From Microcaldota archaeon (GTDB lineage Archaea > B1Sed10-29 > JACOVT01), in the NCBI GenBank assembly GCA_016177165.1, contig JACOVT010000002.1:1-12619 (forward strand): DNA of 12,619 bases, read 5' to 3'. This document shows, one piece after another, positions 1 to 5,068 of this stretch (the stretch's first letter is position 1; every line of letters starts with the position of its first letter). A program made the translations under genes and the position numbers. Under the pieces are notes generated by a model. That model had not been told where the DNA came from and ran no database searches. It worked only from the letters and a program-made list of their open reading frames with translations.

Positions 1-916
1 CATTACCCCGGTTGAACGTTTGCACGCGCAAAACACTTTCCTCAAACCCAGAATCATTCCCGGTTATCTCCCAATAGGCAGTTCCATCGGCCTGCTCGAC
101 ATAGGTAACGCCTACAAGCGATTCCTCGATCCGGGAAAGCCTTGACTCAATGTTGCGGAACCCGGGCGCAAGAGGACAGACGTTCATTTCCACGTTTCTT
201 GTGCGGCCGTCCATTGATATGGTCAGGCTGCGCGAAGGCAATAACACCGACACCGCAACGCAGGCTCCTGCGAGCGGGTCGTGAAGATCGGCATCGAAAA
301 AGTTGTTCTCCCTGATGACGCCTTGCAGGTCGCCAAGCTCTTGCCGAGAAAGGCTGCGCCACTTTCTTGAATCATGCGTGACTAGTTCAACAGAGCCGTT
401 GCCCGAGATCCTGAACTCGTAGAAGCGCTCCAAGCCCTCGTCAGACACCATGGAAAGGTCGAACTCGCCAGCGTTTTTCTCAACAATCCGCTCTGCAAGC
501 GCCTGCAGGTAGGTGATGAGCTCGCCAACCTCTTTTGTGGGGCATGAGGATTCAACGGAGCGCGTCTCGCCTGCCAAGTTGACCTCGAGAAGCGTGCTGC
601 CGGCTTCGGGTATTTTATTGCAGTTTTCACCTCTATCAAGGACTCTGGAGAACAGGCCTGACAGCAGGGTTTTCTGCACCAGCTGCCCCATTTCTTCTAT
701 AGAAAGCTTGCCTTCCTTGATTATCCCGCCGCGCGAGGAAGTGATGGAGCCGTTGCCGGAAACAGTTATGGTGGTTGTTGTGCGGTCGTGGTCGTTCGTG
801 CCCGGAAGTTCGGAATACTTGATGCTGAAGCCGGCTAACGGCTTGTCAAGCTGCGAAATGCAGCCTGCCGAGACTGCCACAACTGCCAACATTAAGGCTG
901 AGAGCGCTAGCTTCAT
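1..916 (-). CDS. Putative lipoprotein with tandem paired-cysteine repeats (partial, runs off left edge)
   Basis: The frame is open from ATG 916 to the window edge (305 codons, no stop), so the C-terminus is missing. The N-terminus is a lipoprotein signal peptide: K2, a hydrophobic stretch at residues 3-15, then lipobox SAGC with Cys19 as the predicted lipidated residue. The mature part is a tandem array. Repeat 1 (about 46-143) and repeat 2 (about 164-267) both start with a strand ending in SGNGS (53-57 and 171-175), continue through a helix and a hydrophobic strand, and carry a cysteine pair (C99/C125 and C219/C247). A third copy begins near 280 (ITGND at 284-288). The layout resembles DUF6438-like domains, but I do not claim membership. 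Function is unknown; an extracytoplasmic binding or sensing role is inference. It lies 28 bp downstream of the membrane-bound regulator on the same strand, so it is probably co-transcribed. GGTGGT at 921-926 gives a plausible ribosome site. Confidence 0.8.
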   Translation of the reverse strand, partial: MKLALSALMLAVVAVSAGCISQLDKPLAGFSIKYSELPGTNDHDRTTTTITVSGNGSITSSRGGIIKEGKLSIEEMGQLVQKTLLSGLFSRVLDRGENCNKIPEAGSTLLEVNLAGETRSVESSCPTKEVGELITYLQALAERIVEKNAGEFDLSMVSDEGLERFYEFRISGNGSVELVTHDSRKWRSLSRQELGDLQGVIRENNFFDADLHDPLAGACVAVSVLLPSRSLTISMDGRTRNVEMNVCPLAPGFRNIESRLSRIEESLVGVTYVEQADGTAYWEITGNDSGFEESVLRVQTFNRGN

Positions 917-944
917 GCTGACCACCAGTAATCGTTCGGCGGGC

Positions 945-1658
945 TTACTTAAGCCGCTTGGGTTTTGCTAAGGCTACGGCCGTAACCAAGAGGAGGATGA
1001 GGCCGGCAGCGAGCGAGACGAGCGACGGCATGTTGAGCGAGGCGCTCGCAGGTTGCGGCTGCTGCGAGCCGGATTGCTGGTCCTTGAAACCAGACTTTAT
1101 CTTGAGCGCGAAGTCGGTAAAACTAGAAGGCGCCGCATCAACCGCTTTAGCCTCCTCTGAAGAGCTTGAAATAGAAGCAGCTCCAGCGGCGTTTGTTGCC
1201 CGACTGGTGTTGTCGGCCGGCAGGGAGTCGGCGACGGCAGGACCGCTGCCAGCCGTTCCTGCCTCATTGCTGAATCCACCAGTCTCGTAGCTTGCCATGC
1301 CACCAATGACAGCGACCGGCGCGAACGAGAGAATGTTGGAGCCGCCCAGCACGATCATGAAGAGACTCACGGCCAGCACGAACACGAAGGCTGCATTCAT
1401 TTTTGGGGCGAGTATCTGCGTGCCTTTGGGGGTGAGCTGGTAATAGACCCACTTCTTACCCCACTTTACCGGAACGACGAGGCCGGCTGCGTTCATCTTG
1501 TGCAGGTGCTCCGAGACCGTCGAGACTGCAAGACCTAGTTCCTTGGAGAGCTCGCTCTGCGTCTTCCTTCTGGCAAGCAGCGCCTTCATTATGGAAACCC
1601 GCGAGTCTATGGCTAAAGCCTCGAATGTCTTCCTGTCCAGCATTATTTCGTCCGGCAC
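945..1658 (-). CDS. Membrane-anchored winged-helix (ArsR/MarR-like) transcriptional regulator
   Basis: This 237-residue protein combines a DNA-binding domain with two membrane segments. Residues about 9-82 form a winged helix: a first helix (FEALAIDSRVSIMKALL), a helix-turn-helix at 34-57 with the typical TQSELSKELGLAVSTVSEHL pattern, and a wing ending in WVYYQLTPKG. TM1 is at about 88-108. Residues 110-208 are a Ser/Ala/Gly-rich low-complexity loop predicted to lie outside, and TM2 is at 211-231, followed by a basic KPKRLK tail. Both the HTH and the tail would then be cytosolic, consistent with the positive-inside rule. It is probably a one-component regulator that reads the membrane or cell surface; the signal is unknown. 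GTG 1658 is chosen because it lies 24.5 bp from the centre of TTTATAAA (1679-1686), as expected for a leaderless mRNA; ATG 1643 is the alternative. The lipoprotein gene follows. The divergent inverted repeat at 1688-1720 could be its operator. Confidence 0.85.
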   Translation of the reverse strand: MPDEIMLDRKTFEALAIDSRVSIMKALLARRKTQSELSKELGLAVSTVSEHLHKMNAAGLVVPVKWGKKWVYYQLTPKGTQILAPKMNAAFVFVLAVSLFMIVLGGSNILSFAPVAVIGGMASYETGGFSNEAGTAGSGPAVADSLPADNTSRATNAAGAASISSSSEEAKAVDAAPSSFTDFALKIKSGFKDQQSGSQQPQPASASLNMPSLVSLAAGLILLLVTAVALAKPKRLK

Positions 1659-1678
1659 GCCTTGATACCGTCCGGCGC

Positions 1679-1686
1679 TTTATAAA
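1679..1686 (-). promoter_or_regulatory. TATA box for the membrane-bound regulator
   Basis: TTTATAAA is a self-palindromic TATA element centred 24.5 bp upstream of GTG 1658 on the minus strand. This is the archaeal spacing for transcription starting at the start codon. Because it is palindromic it could also fire rightward, giving a start near 1708 for the coiled-coil gene. Confidence 0.65.
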
Positions 1687-1687
1687 T

Positions 1688-1720
1688 GGGTTTCGTTTGT
1701 TTCGGCCGCGACCGAAACCC
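1688..1720. promoter_or_regulatory. Candidate operator: nested inverted repeat between divergent TATA boxes
   Basis: A perfect 8-bp inverted repeat, GGGTTTCG (1688-1695) and CGAAACCC (1713-1720), is separated by 17 bp. Inside it a second inverted repeat pairs TTTCGG (1700-1705) with CCGAAA (1712-1717). The half-site GTTTCG therefore occurs twice in direct orientation (1690, 1699; 9-bp period) and once inverted (CGAAAC, 1713-1718). The element fills the space between the TATA box of the regulator (1679-1686) and the TATA-like box of the coiled-coil gene (1721-1728), where a bound regulator would affect both. That the winged-helix protein binds here is inference. Confidence 0.5.
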
Positions 1721-1728
1721 CTTTATTC
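1721..1728 (+). promoter_or_regulatory. TATA-like box for the coiled-coil gene
   Basis: CTTTATTC is centred 24.5 bp before ATG 1749, so it could drive a leaderless transcript. The GCCGGAG sequence just upstream of the ATG (GGAG at 1738-1741) would then be unused. The box is weak, and initiation from 1679-1686 is an alternative. Confidence 0.4.
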
Positions 1729-1748
1729 TGCAAGGCCGGAGTAGCTGC

Positions 1749-2249
1749 ATGGAATGGCTGAAGAGGCTGGCCCGCGCGCCGCTCCATGTAGTGGAAGCCG
1801 CAAAAGTGGTGCGCGAAAAAAGGGCGGTGGCGAAGGGCGAGAAGGCGCTGGGCCGCACTGAAGCAGCCTTGGGTCGCACAGAAGCTGCGCTTGGCGAGAC
1901 CAGACAAGAGTTGAGAGAGTCGGACGCGCGCATGGGGGAGCTGCGCGAACAAGTAAAGCTAATGAAGCAAGAGCTGGAGTCTGCAGGGCATTCCACTTCC
2001 ATAACAGAGCACCAGCCGGTCCACCCGGACGTCATTTCTCCGCAGATGCGCGCGCCGCCAGTCAGCGCTACCACCCCGATGACGCCGCACCCGCACCCTC
2101 AGACTTATTCTTACCACATGAACCGATTGTCGCTGCTCGTTGAAGGCTACAGGAGGAGGGCGCTTACGAGCGAAGAGAGGATTGAGTTGGGCGAGTACGC
2201 GCGCAAGGGGTGGCTCGCAGCTTGGCGGAAAACGAGGGGAGCCGGATGA
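1749..2249 (+). CDS. Coiled-coil (leucine-zipper-like) protein of unknown function
   Basis: This is a 166-residue protein with no family I recognise. ATG 1749 is preferred over in-frame ATG 1686, which lies inside a TATA box. A basic helix (about 3-32) runs into a regular heptad array: L34, L41, L48, L55, M62, V69 and L76 are exactly seven apart, and the first units are near-identical (GRTEAAL twice, then GETRQEL). That predicts a parallel coiled coil, so probably a dimer. Residues about 81-121 are a Pro/His/Thr-rich, probably disordered linker, and 122-166 form a charged C-terminal helical segment (HMNRLSLLVEGYRRRALTSE onward). There is no signal peptide or membrane segment. A basic helix before a zipper could touch nucleic acid, but I see no bZIP motif. 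It overlaps the next gene by ATGA at 2246-2249 and is divergent from the membrane-bound regulator. Confidence 0.75.
   Translation: MEWLKRLARAPLHVVEAAKVVREKRAVAKGEKALGRTEAALGRTEAALGETRQELRESDARMGELREQVKLMKQELESAGHSTSITEHQPVHPDVISPQMRAPPVSATTPMTPHPHPQTYSYHMNRLSLLVEGYRRRALTSEERIELGEYARKGWLAAWRKTRGAG
1848..1910 (+). repeat. Three tandem 21-bp units encoding the coiled-coil heptads
   Basis: Three consecutive 21-bp units start at 1848, 1869 and 1890. The first two encode LGRTEAA identically at protein level but differ at third codon positions (for example ggccgc versus ggtcgc). The third is diverged (LGETRQE). The synonymous differences indicate an older in-frame duplication kept under protein-level selection. 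Confidence 0.7.
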
Positions 2250-2467
2250 CCTGCTACCTGCGCTACTTGGACGCAGTCAAGCGCTTTGCGAAAGTTGGCG
2301 AGGCTGACGCAAAGGAGATACTGGAAAGCGTCGCCCGCGAGGAAGGCCACAACCTCGAGCTGATCAAGGCAGTGGTCGACTTCGAGAAGGAAAACCTGAG
2401 GAAAAGGCTCAGAAAGAAAGCCGTAAAAGAAAAAGCAAAAGAAGAACAGTCGCTGGCCTACGCCTGA
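2246..2467 (+). CDS. Small charged helical protein, translationally coupled to the coiled-coil gene
   Basis: This is a 73-residue protein of unknown function. The start is ATG 2246, whose ATGA overlaps the TGA stop of the preceding gene. A strong purine-rich site, GAGGGGA (2234-2240), lies 5 bp upstream. A longer form from GTG 2210 is possible but lacks such a site. The protein looks all-helical: residues 1-25 (MTCYLRYLDAVKRFAKVGEA), a second amphipathic helix around 21-49, then a very basic tail (ENLRKRLRKKAVKEKAKEEQ). The basic tail might bind nucleic acid or the partner coiled coil; this is inference. The 3' end overlaps the convergent gene by 10 bp. Confidence 0.65.
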   Translation: MTCYLRYLDAVKRFAKVGEADAKEILESVAREEGHNLELIKAVVDFEKENLRKRLRKKAVKEKAKEEQSLAYA

Positions 2468-3258
2468 CCGCCGCCTTTTCCGGACTGCTCTTTCTTGGCA
2501 GCCTCGGCAGCCTGCCTTCTGGCTTTCCCGGCTTCTAGGAGCCTCCTTAGCTCTTCCGCGCCCCTGCGATCCTCCTCTTCCATGCGATCCCGCTCTTCCT
2601 CTTTAACCCTGCTCTTCTCCCCCTTTGCAGCTTGGACCGCCGCCTTGCGTTGCCGTTCCGCTTCTCTGACCCATTCCCAATCGGTGAACGCCCTTTCTAT
2701 TTTCTCGAGCTCCCCCTTAGAAGGCAGGGGAAAATTTCCGGCATGGAACTCTCTGCGCCGCGGCGACATGAGTCCCCTTTCTGACTCGATCAACCTAAGG
2801 GCAGCTCGCTGCTCCTCTAATCCGTCTCTTGCCTCTACCGCGAGCGTCAGCAACACGCCTTCAACACCCTCCCTGTCGGCCTTGCCCCTGTGGAGGGCCT
2901 CGGCCGCCCTAAGGAGCTCATCGCGCATCGAGCGCAGGTGGTAATTGGTCCTGCGCAGCTGATCCTCCACAACATCTTCTCTTACGTGGAGAGGAACGCG
3001 GCCCCTGCGTTCGAGCAACCTGTTTTTGCGTCGAAACTCTTCTTCCATCCGGTTCTGCTCGGCTGGCGAAAGTATAACCCTGCCTGATGCTGCCTCGAGC
3101 GCATCTTGAAGCCTAACTAGATTCTCAAGCCGCTGGTTTAACTGCCAAGCGAGCTTAAGGACCGGGTTGACCAAAGGCTTCCTGCCAAGCGCGAACCTAC
3201 GCTTCTTACCTGCGGTTGACAGGTCCCTCCTAAGCGATCCCCGCCTCCACAGCCGCAT
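2458..3258 (-). CDS. Highly charged helical protein of unknown function
   Basis: This 266-residue protein has no cysteine, signal peptide or membrane segment and matches no family I know. The N-terminus is strongly basic (MRLWRRGSLRRDLSTAGKKRR), followed by a leucine-rich helix (about 30-57), a Glu/Arg helix (66-86), a central helical region (94-160) and a long C-terminal helix (about 182-256) of alternating Lys/Arg and Glu/Asp such as EEERDRMEEEDRRGAEELRR. The charge pattern suggests a single alpha-helix or coiled coil, and the tail ends in KGGGQA. ATG 3258 is 26.5 bp from the centre of TTTAAA (3282-3287), so a leaderless mRNA is likely even though the membrane-protein gene ends only 34 bp upstream. 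A cytoskeletal, scaffold or nucleic-acid role would be a guess. Confidence 0.75.
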   Translation of the reverse strand: MRLWRRGSLRRDLSTAGKKRRFALGRKPLVNPVLKLAWQLNQRLENLVRLQDALEAASGRVILSPAEQNRMEEEFRRKNRLLERRGRVPLHVREDVVEDQLRRTNYHLRSMRDELLRAAEALHRGKADREGVEGVLLTLAVEARDGLEEQRAALRLIESERGLMSPRRREFHAGNFPLPSKGELEKIERAFTDWEWVREAERQRKAAVQAAKGEKSRVKEEERDRMEEEDRRGAEELRRLLEAGKARRQAAEAAKKEQSGKGGGQA

Positions 3259-3267
3259 GAACTAGTT
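3258..3267 (-). promoter_or_regulatory. AACTAGTTCA motif at predicted transcription start (copy 1)
   Basis: On the minus strand AACTAGTTCA ends at the ATG of the charged-protein gene, 17-26 bp after the TATA centre (3284.5). The same ten bases occur at nearly the same spacing in the promoter of the histone-like gene (4098-4107). The core AACTAGTT is a perfect palindrome, so it could be an initiator element or an operator overlapping the start. Confidence 0.3.
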
Positions 3268-3281
3268 TAGGCAGCAGGAGG

Positions 3282-3287
3282 TTTAAA
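3282..3287 (-). promoter_or_regulatory. TATA box for the charged helical protein gene
   Basis: TTTAAA (within GCTTTAAACC on the minus strand) is centred 26.5 bp upstream of ATG 3258. It lies between the stop of the upstream membrane-protein gene (3293-3295) and the start, so this gene probably has its own promoter. Confidence 0.5.
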
Positions 3288-3292
3288 GCACG

Positions 3293-4033
3293 TTATGGAA
3301 CCGGCTTCCTCAGCAGCTTGCCCGCCAGCTGCTTTGCCAATGGGATGAGCGTGTCGCAGCCGCGCTGCTCGTAAAAGGCGTCCACGACAGTCTCGTTGAA
3401 CGTTGCCGGGGCGAGCCAGCGCGGGTCGGCGCTCTTGGACTCCACATCCACGACAACCGTCAGCAGGTCGGTAAATGGAAGATAGTGGAAGCCGCACTCG
3501 TTTTCCTCCACGCGGAAGGTCACGTTGAACATGGTGGTGTTGACTTTCTCTATGCGCGTGGACGCCTGTATCGAACATGTCGCGAGCTTCGAGAAGGCAG
3601 CGCGGAACTCCTCCTTCCTGTCTGCGGGTATGGTCGAGAACGCGGCCGGCATGCAGGCGATCACCCGGTTGTGCAACTCCGTGCCTTTCACGAACAGCTG
3701 CCCCTCAGGGGTCCTTTCAGCCAAGCGCTTCGCAATGTCCGAAAGCGTGGGCTGCGCCAGCATTGAATAGACACCGAAAGTGAGGCCGCCCACCACGAGG
3801 ACGAGCACGAGTATCAGCGCCATCGAGCGTGGCGCAACTACCGTTTTGAAAACAGTCGGCCGGGCGGGCCGCTTTATCACGAACACCTTCCCCGGAATGG
3901 CAGACTGCATTATCCTCTCGACTTCGGCGTCCGAGTAGCCTAGATCGCGCAGCTTTTCTACCATCGACTCGGCATCCTTGCCTGCGCGGAGCTCGCCCTT
4001 CACTATGCTGAGTATCCCCTCGTCTACGGCCAT
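3293..4033 (-). CDS. Single-pass membrane protein with cytosolic helical module and four-cysteine outer domain
   Basis: This is a 246-residue protein of unknown function. Residues 7-46 form a three-helix, UBA/CUE-like module (KGELRAGKDAESMVEKLRDLGYSDAEVERI, split here by position: helices near 8-16, 20-31, 34-45), followed by a basic linker (54-69). One membrane segment spans about 71-93. The remaining ~150 residues should be extracytoplasmic. They hold four cysteines (C127, C153, C180, C226), enough for two disulfides, and strands such as TMFNVTFRV and LLTVVVDVES. N-in/C-out topology is inferred from the basic flank before the membrane segment. ATG 4033 follows a TATA box, CTTTAAAG (4059-4066), by 29.5 bp. 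The charged helical gene lies 34 bp downstream. Confidence 0.8.
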   Translation of the reverse strand: MAVDEGILSIVKGELRAGKDAESMVEKLRDLGYSDAEVERIMQSAIPGKVFVIKRPARPTVFKTVVAPRSMALILVLVLVVGGLTFGVYSMLAQPTLSDIAKRLAERTPEGQLFVKGTELHNRVIACMPAAFSTIPADRKEEFRAAFSKLATCSIQASTRIEKVNTTMFNVTFRVEENECGFHYLPFTDLLTVVVDVESKSADPRWLAPATFNETVVDAFYEQRGCDTLIPLAKQLAGKLLRKPVP

Positions 4034-4058
4034 CGAGTGAAAAAAAGGGCGGTGCTGT

Positions 4059-4066
4059 CTTTAAAG
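4059..4066 (-). promoter_or_regulatory. TATA box for the single-pass membrane protein gene
   Basis: CTTTAAAG on the minus strand is centred 29.5 bp from ATG 4033, giving a very short leader of about 4 nt. It lies back to back with the rightward TATA box at 4077-4086. Confidence 0.5.
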
Positions 4067-4076
4067 CGTTGGGATT

Positions 4077-4086
4077 GCTTTTAAAC
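4077..4086 (+). promoter_or_regulatory. TATA box for the histone-fold-like gene
   Basis: GCTTTTAAAC is centred near 4082, which predicts transcription starting near 4108 and a leader of about 29 nt. This gene is therefore leadered and has a real Shine-Dalgarno site, unlike most neighbours. Confidence 0.5.
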
Positions 4087-4097
4087 CCGAAAAAGCT

Positions 4098-4107
4098 AAC
4101 TAGTTCA
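4098..4107 (+). promoter_or_regulatory. AACTAGTTCA motif at predicted transcription start (copy 2)
   Basis: This is identical to the motif at 3258-3267 and lies about 16-25 bp after the TATA centre of the histone-like gene. Conserved placement in two promoters suggests a shared initiator or operator, although CTAG-containing words are not rare in this window. Confidence 0.3.
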
Positions 4108-4124
4108 GCATCAGCACGCTTTTT

Positions 4125-4130
4125 GGAGGT
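4125..4130 (+). promoter_or_regulatory. Strong Shine-Dalgarno site of the histone-fold-like gene
   Basis: GGAGGT lies 6 bp before ATG 4137 and is the best ribosome binding site in the window. It fixes the start codon. Its strength, together with the ~29-nt leader, suggests high and leader-dependent translation, as expected for an abundant chromatin-type protein. Confidence 0.75.
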
Positions 4131-4136
4131 CTTAGA

Positions 4137-4544
4137 ATGGTTGACAAAAAGGAAAAACCACCAGTCCAGCAGGAGCCTGCGGCCGCGCCGGCAGTCGAGG
4201 AGGAGGTCAGCGCCGAAGAGGAGCAGAAGCTGCCGTTCCCTACAGCTGCTGTTGTCAGGGAAATGAAGAAGACCATAGACTCGTCGAAGATGGTAAGGAA
4301 AGAAGTCAAGGTGGCGATGAACAAGTTCCTCGGCGAGGTTGTAAAAGACGTTTCCGCGCGCTTGGACAAGTACCCCTACGCGATGATCGACTACCGCATG
4401 TTCGAAGAGTCAGTCCGACCGTACAAGCAGGTCCGCGAGTTACACTTGGAGAAGAAGCGCATAGCCACGAAACTCAATTCGATAATAGAGGACTGCGCCA
4501 GCGTGCAACGCGACCTCGACGCCAAGTTCTCCGAGGAATCCTAG
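4137..4544 (+). CDS. Histone-fold-like protein with acidic N-tail and coiled-coil C-terminal extension
   Basis: This 135-residue protein is compared here with HMfB from memory. LPFPTAAVVREMKK (32-45) matches the histone start LPIAPIGRIIKD. Residues 53-76 align without gaps to the long alpha-2 helix (VRKEVKVAMNKFLGEVVKDV versus VSDDARITLAKILEEMGRDI). IDYRMFEESVRPY (84-96) matches the loop-2/alpha-3 end IKAEDIELAVRRF. The connection after alpha-2 is about four residues shorter, and the canonical Arg52-Thr54-Asp59 clamp positions read Tyr81, Met83 and Met88. DNA contacts are therefore changed or lost. Canonical archaeal histones are ~65-70 residues. This one adds an acidic Pro/Ala/Glu tail (1-31) and a C-terminal helix whose L102, I109, L113, I116, C120, V123 and L127 fit a heptad pattern. 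It may be a bridging or oligomerising chromatin protein or a CBF/NF-Y-like factor. The fold is fairly likely; DNA binding is uncertain. Confidence 0.7.
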   Translation: MVDKKEKPPVQQEPAAAPAVEEEVSAEEEQKLPFPTAAVVREMKKTIDSSKMVRKEVKVAMNKFLGEVVKDVSARLDKYPYAMIDYRMFEESVRPYKQVRELHLEKKRIATKLNSIIEDCASVQRDLDAKFSEES

Positions 4545-5017
4545 CTGGGCAGCCCAACCGGTTCGCGGGTGAGCAACTCCGTGCGGGAAGAGATCACCTT
4601 CCCGGACAGGTCCAGGTCGATAATGACCACCTGCAGGCTCTTGGTGACGAAGTTGGCGTGCCACGCCCTCGAGTCAACGGTGAGTATGACTTGGCTCAGC
4701 GGAAGTTTGGATTCGCGGAAAACAGACAAGGCTTTTTCAAACACCTTTGAGGACGAGGACCTTATTTGCGACGGCTTGATTTCTGTCGTCGAGGGCTTTA
4801 TCGGCGTTGCGGGTGGCTTGAACTCCACCCCACCGCCAGACACGGAAGCCTGCACCACCTTGTTGAACGCAGGGTGGAAGAAGGTGACAATCCAGCACTC
4901 GGCGGAAAACGAGCCCGCGGGAAAAACACAAAGTCCAGAATTGGGAAAGTAGCCTTCCTTGCCAAGCGTGTTGCGCGACTCGCGTAATGCCGCCTTGAGC
5001 GCCTCGCGGAATTCCAC
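4541..5017 (-). CDS. Hypothetical protein with two PepSY-like halves
   Basis: This 158-residue protein is of unknown function. The frame is open much further upstream, but that extension lies antisense to the DUF2070 gene and is rich in His/Gly/Glu, so it is rejected. GTG 5017 is chosen because it lies 25.5 bp from the A/T core at 5039-5046 (leaderless). Half 1 (about 1-67) is a helix followed by strands AECWIVTFFHP and VVQASVSGGGVEF. A Pro/Lys/Ser linker with a small repeat (TPIKPS, TEIKPS) spans about 68-90. Half 2 (91-150) is a helix (KVFEKALSVFRESK) then strands QVILTVDSRAWHANFV and LQVVIIDLDLSGKVISSRTE. Helix plus aromatic strand plus gly-containing strand is typical of PepSY-type domains; membership is not proven. 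There is no signal peptide or membrane segment. Its stop shares CTAG (4541-4544) with the convergent histone-like gene. Confidence 0.7.
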   Translation of the reverse strand: MEFREALKAALRESRNTLGKEGYFPNSGLCVFPAGSFSAECWIVTFFHPAFNKVVQASVSGGGVEFKPPATPIKPSTTEIKPSQIRSSSSKVFEKALSVFRESKLPLSQVILTVDSRAWHANFVTKSLQVVIIDLDLSGKVISSRTELLTREPVGLPS

Positions 5018-5038
5018 GACCCGTAGAGGAAGGCACTG

Positions 5039-5046
5039 TTTTAATA
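5039..5046. promoter_or_regulatory. Shared bidirectional TATA core for two leaderless genes
   Basis: TTTTAATA is the only A/T-rich element between GTG 5017 (minus) and ATG 5069 (plus). Its centre (5042.5) is 25.5 bp from one start and 26.5 bp from the other, the archaeal TATA-to-start spacing in both directions. The whole intergenic region is 51 bp. One TBP site would therefore serve both genes, with orientation decided by flanking BRE sequences. This is inferred from spacing only. Confidence 0.5.
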
Positions 5047-5068
5047 CTAGCACGCAGAGGATGTTAGG

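Noticed and set aside
513..1290. Plus-strand frames at 513-971 and 958-1290
   Set aside because: They are antisense to the lipoprotein and membrane-bound regulator, with no promoter or ribosome site and no domain pattern.
1686..1748. Extended N-terminus of the coiled-coil gene from ATG 1686
   Set aside because: That ATG begins inside the TTTATAAA box, and the encoded segment covers the operator-like repeat. ATG 1749 fits both the second TATA box and a GGAG site.
2495..2944. Plus-strand Ser-rich frame
   Set aside because: The serine runs are the complement of Glu/Arg codons in the charged helical gene on the other strand.
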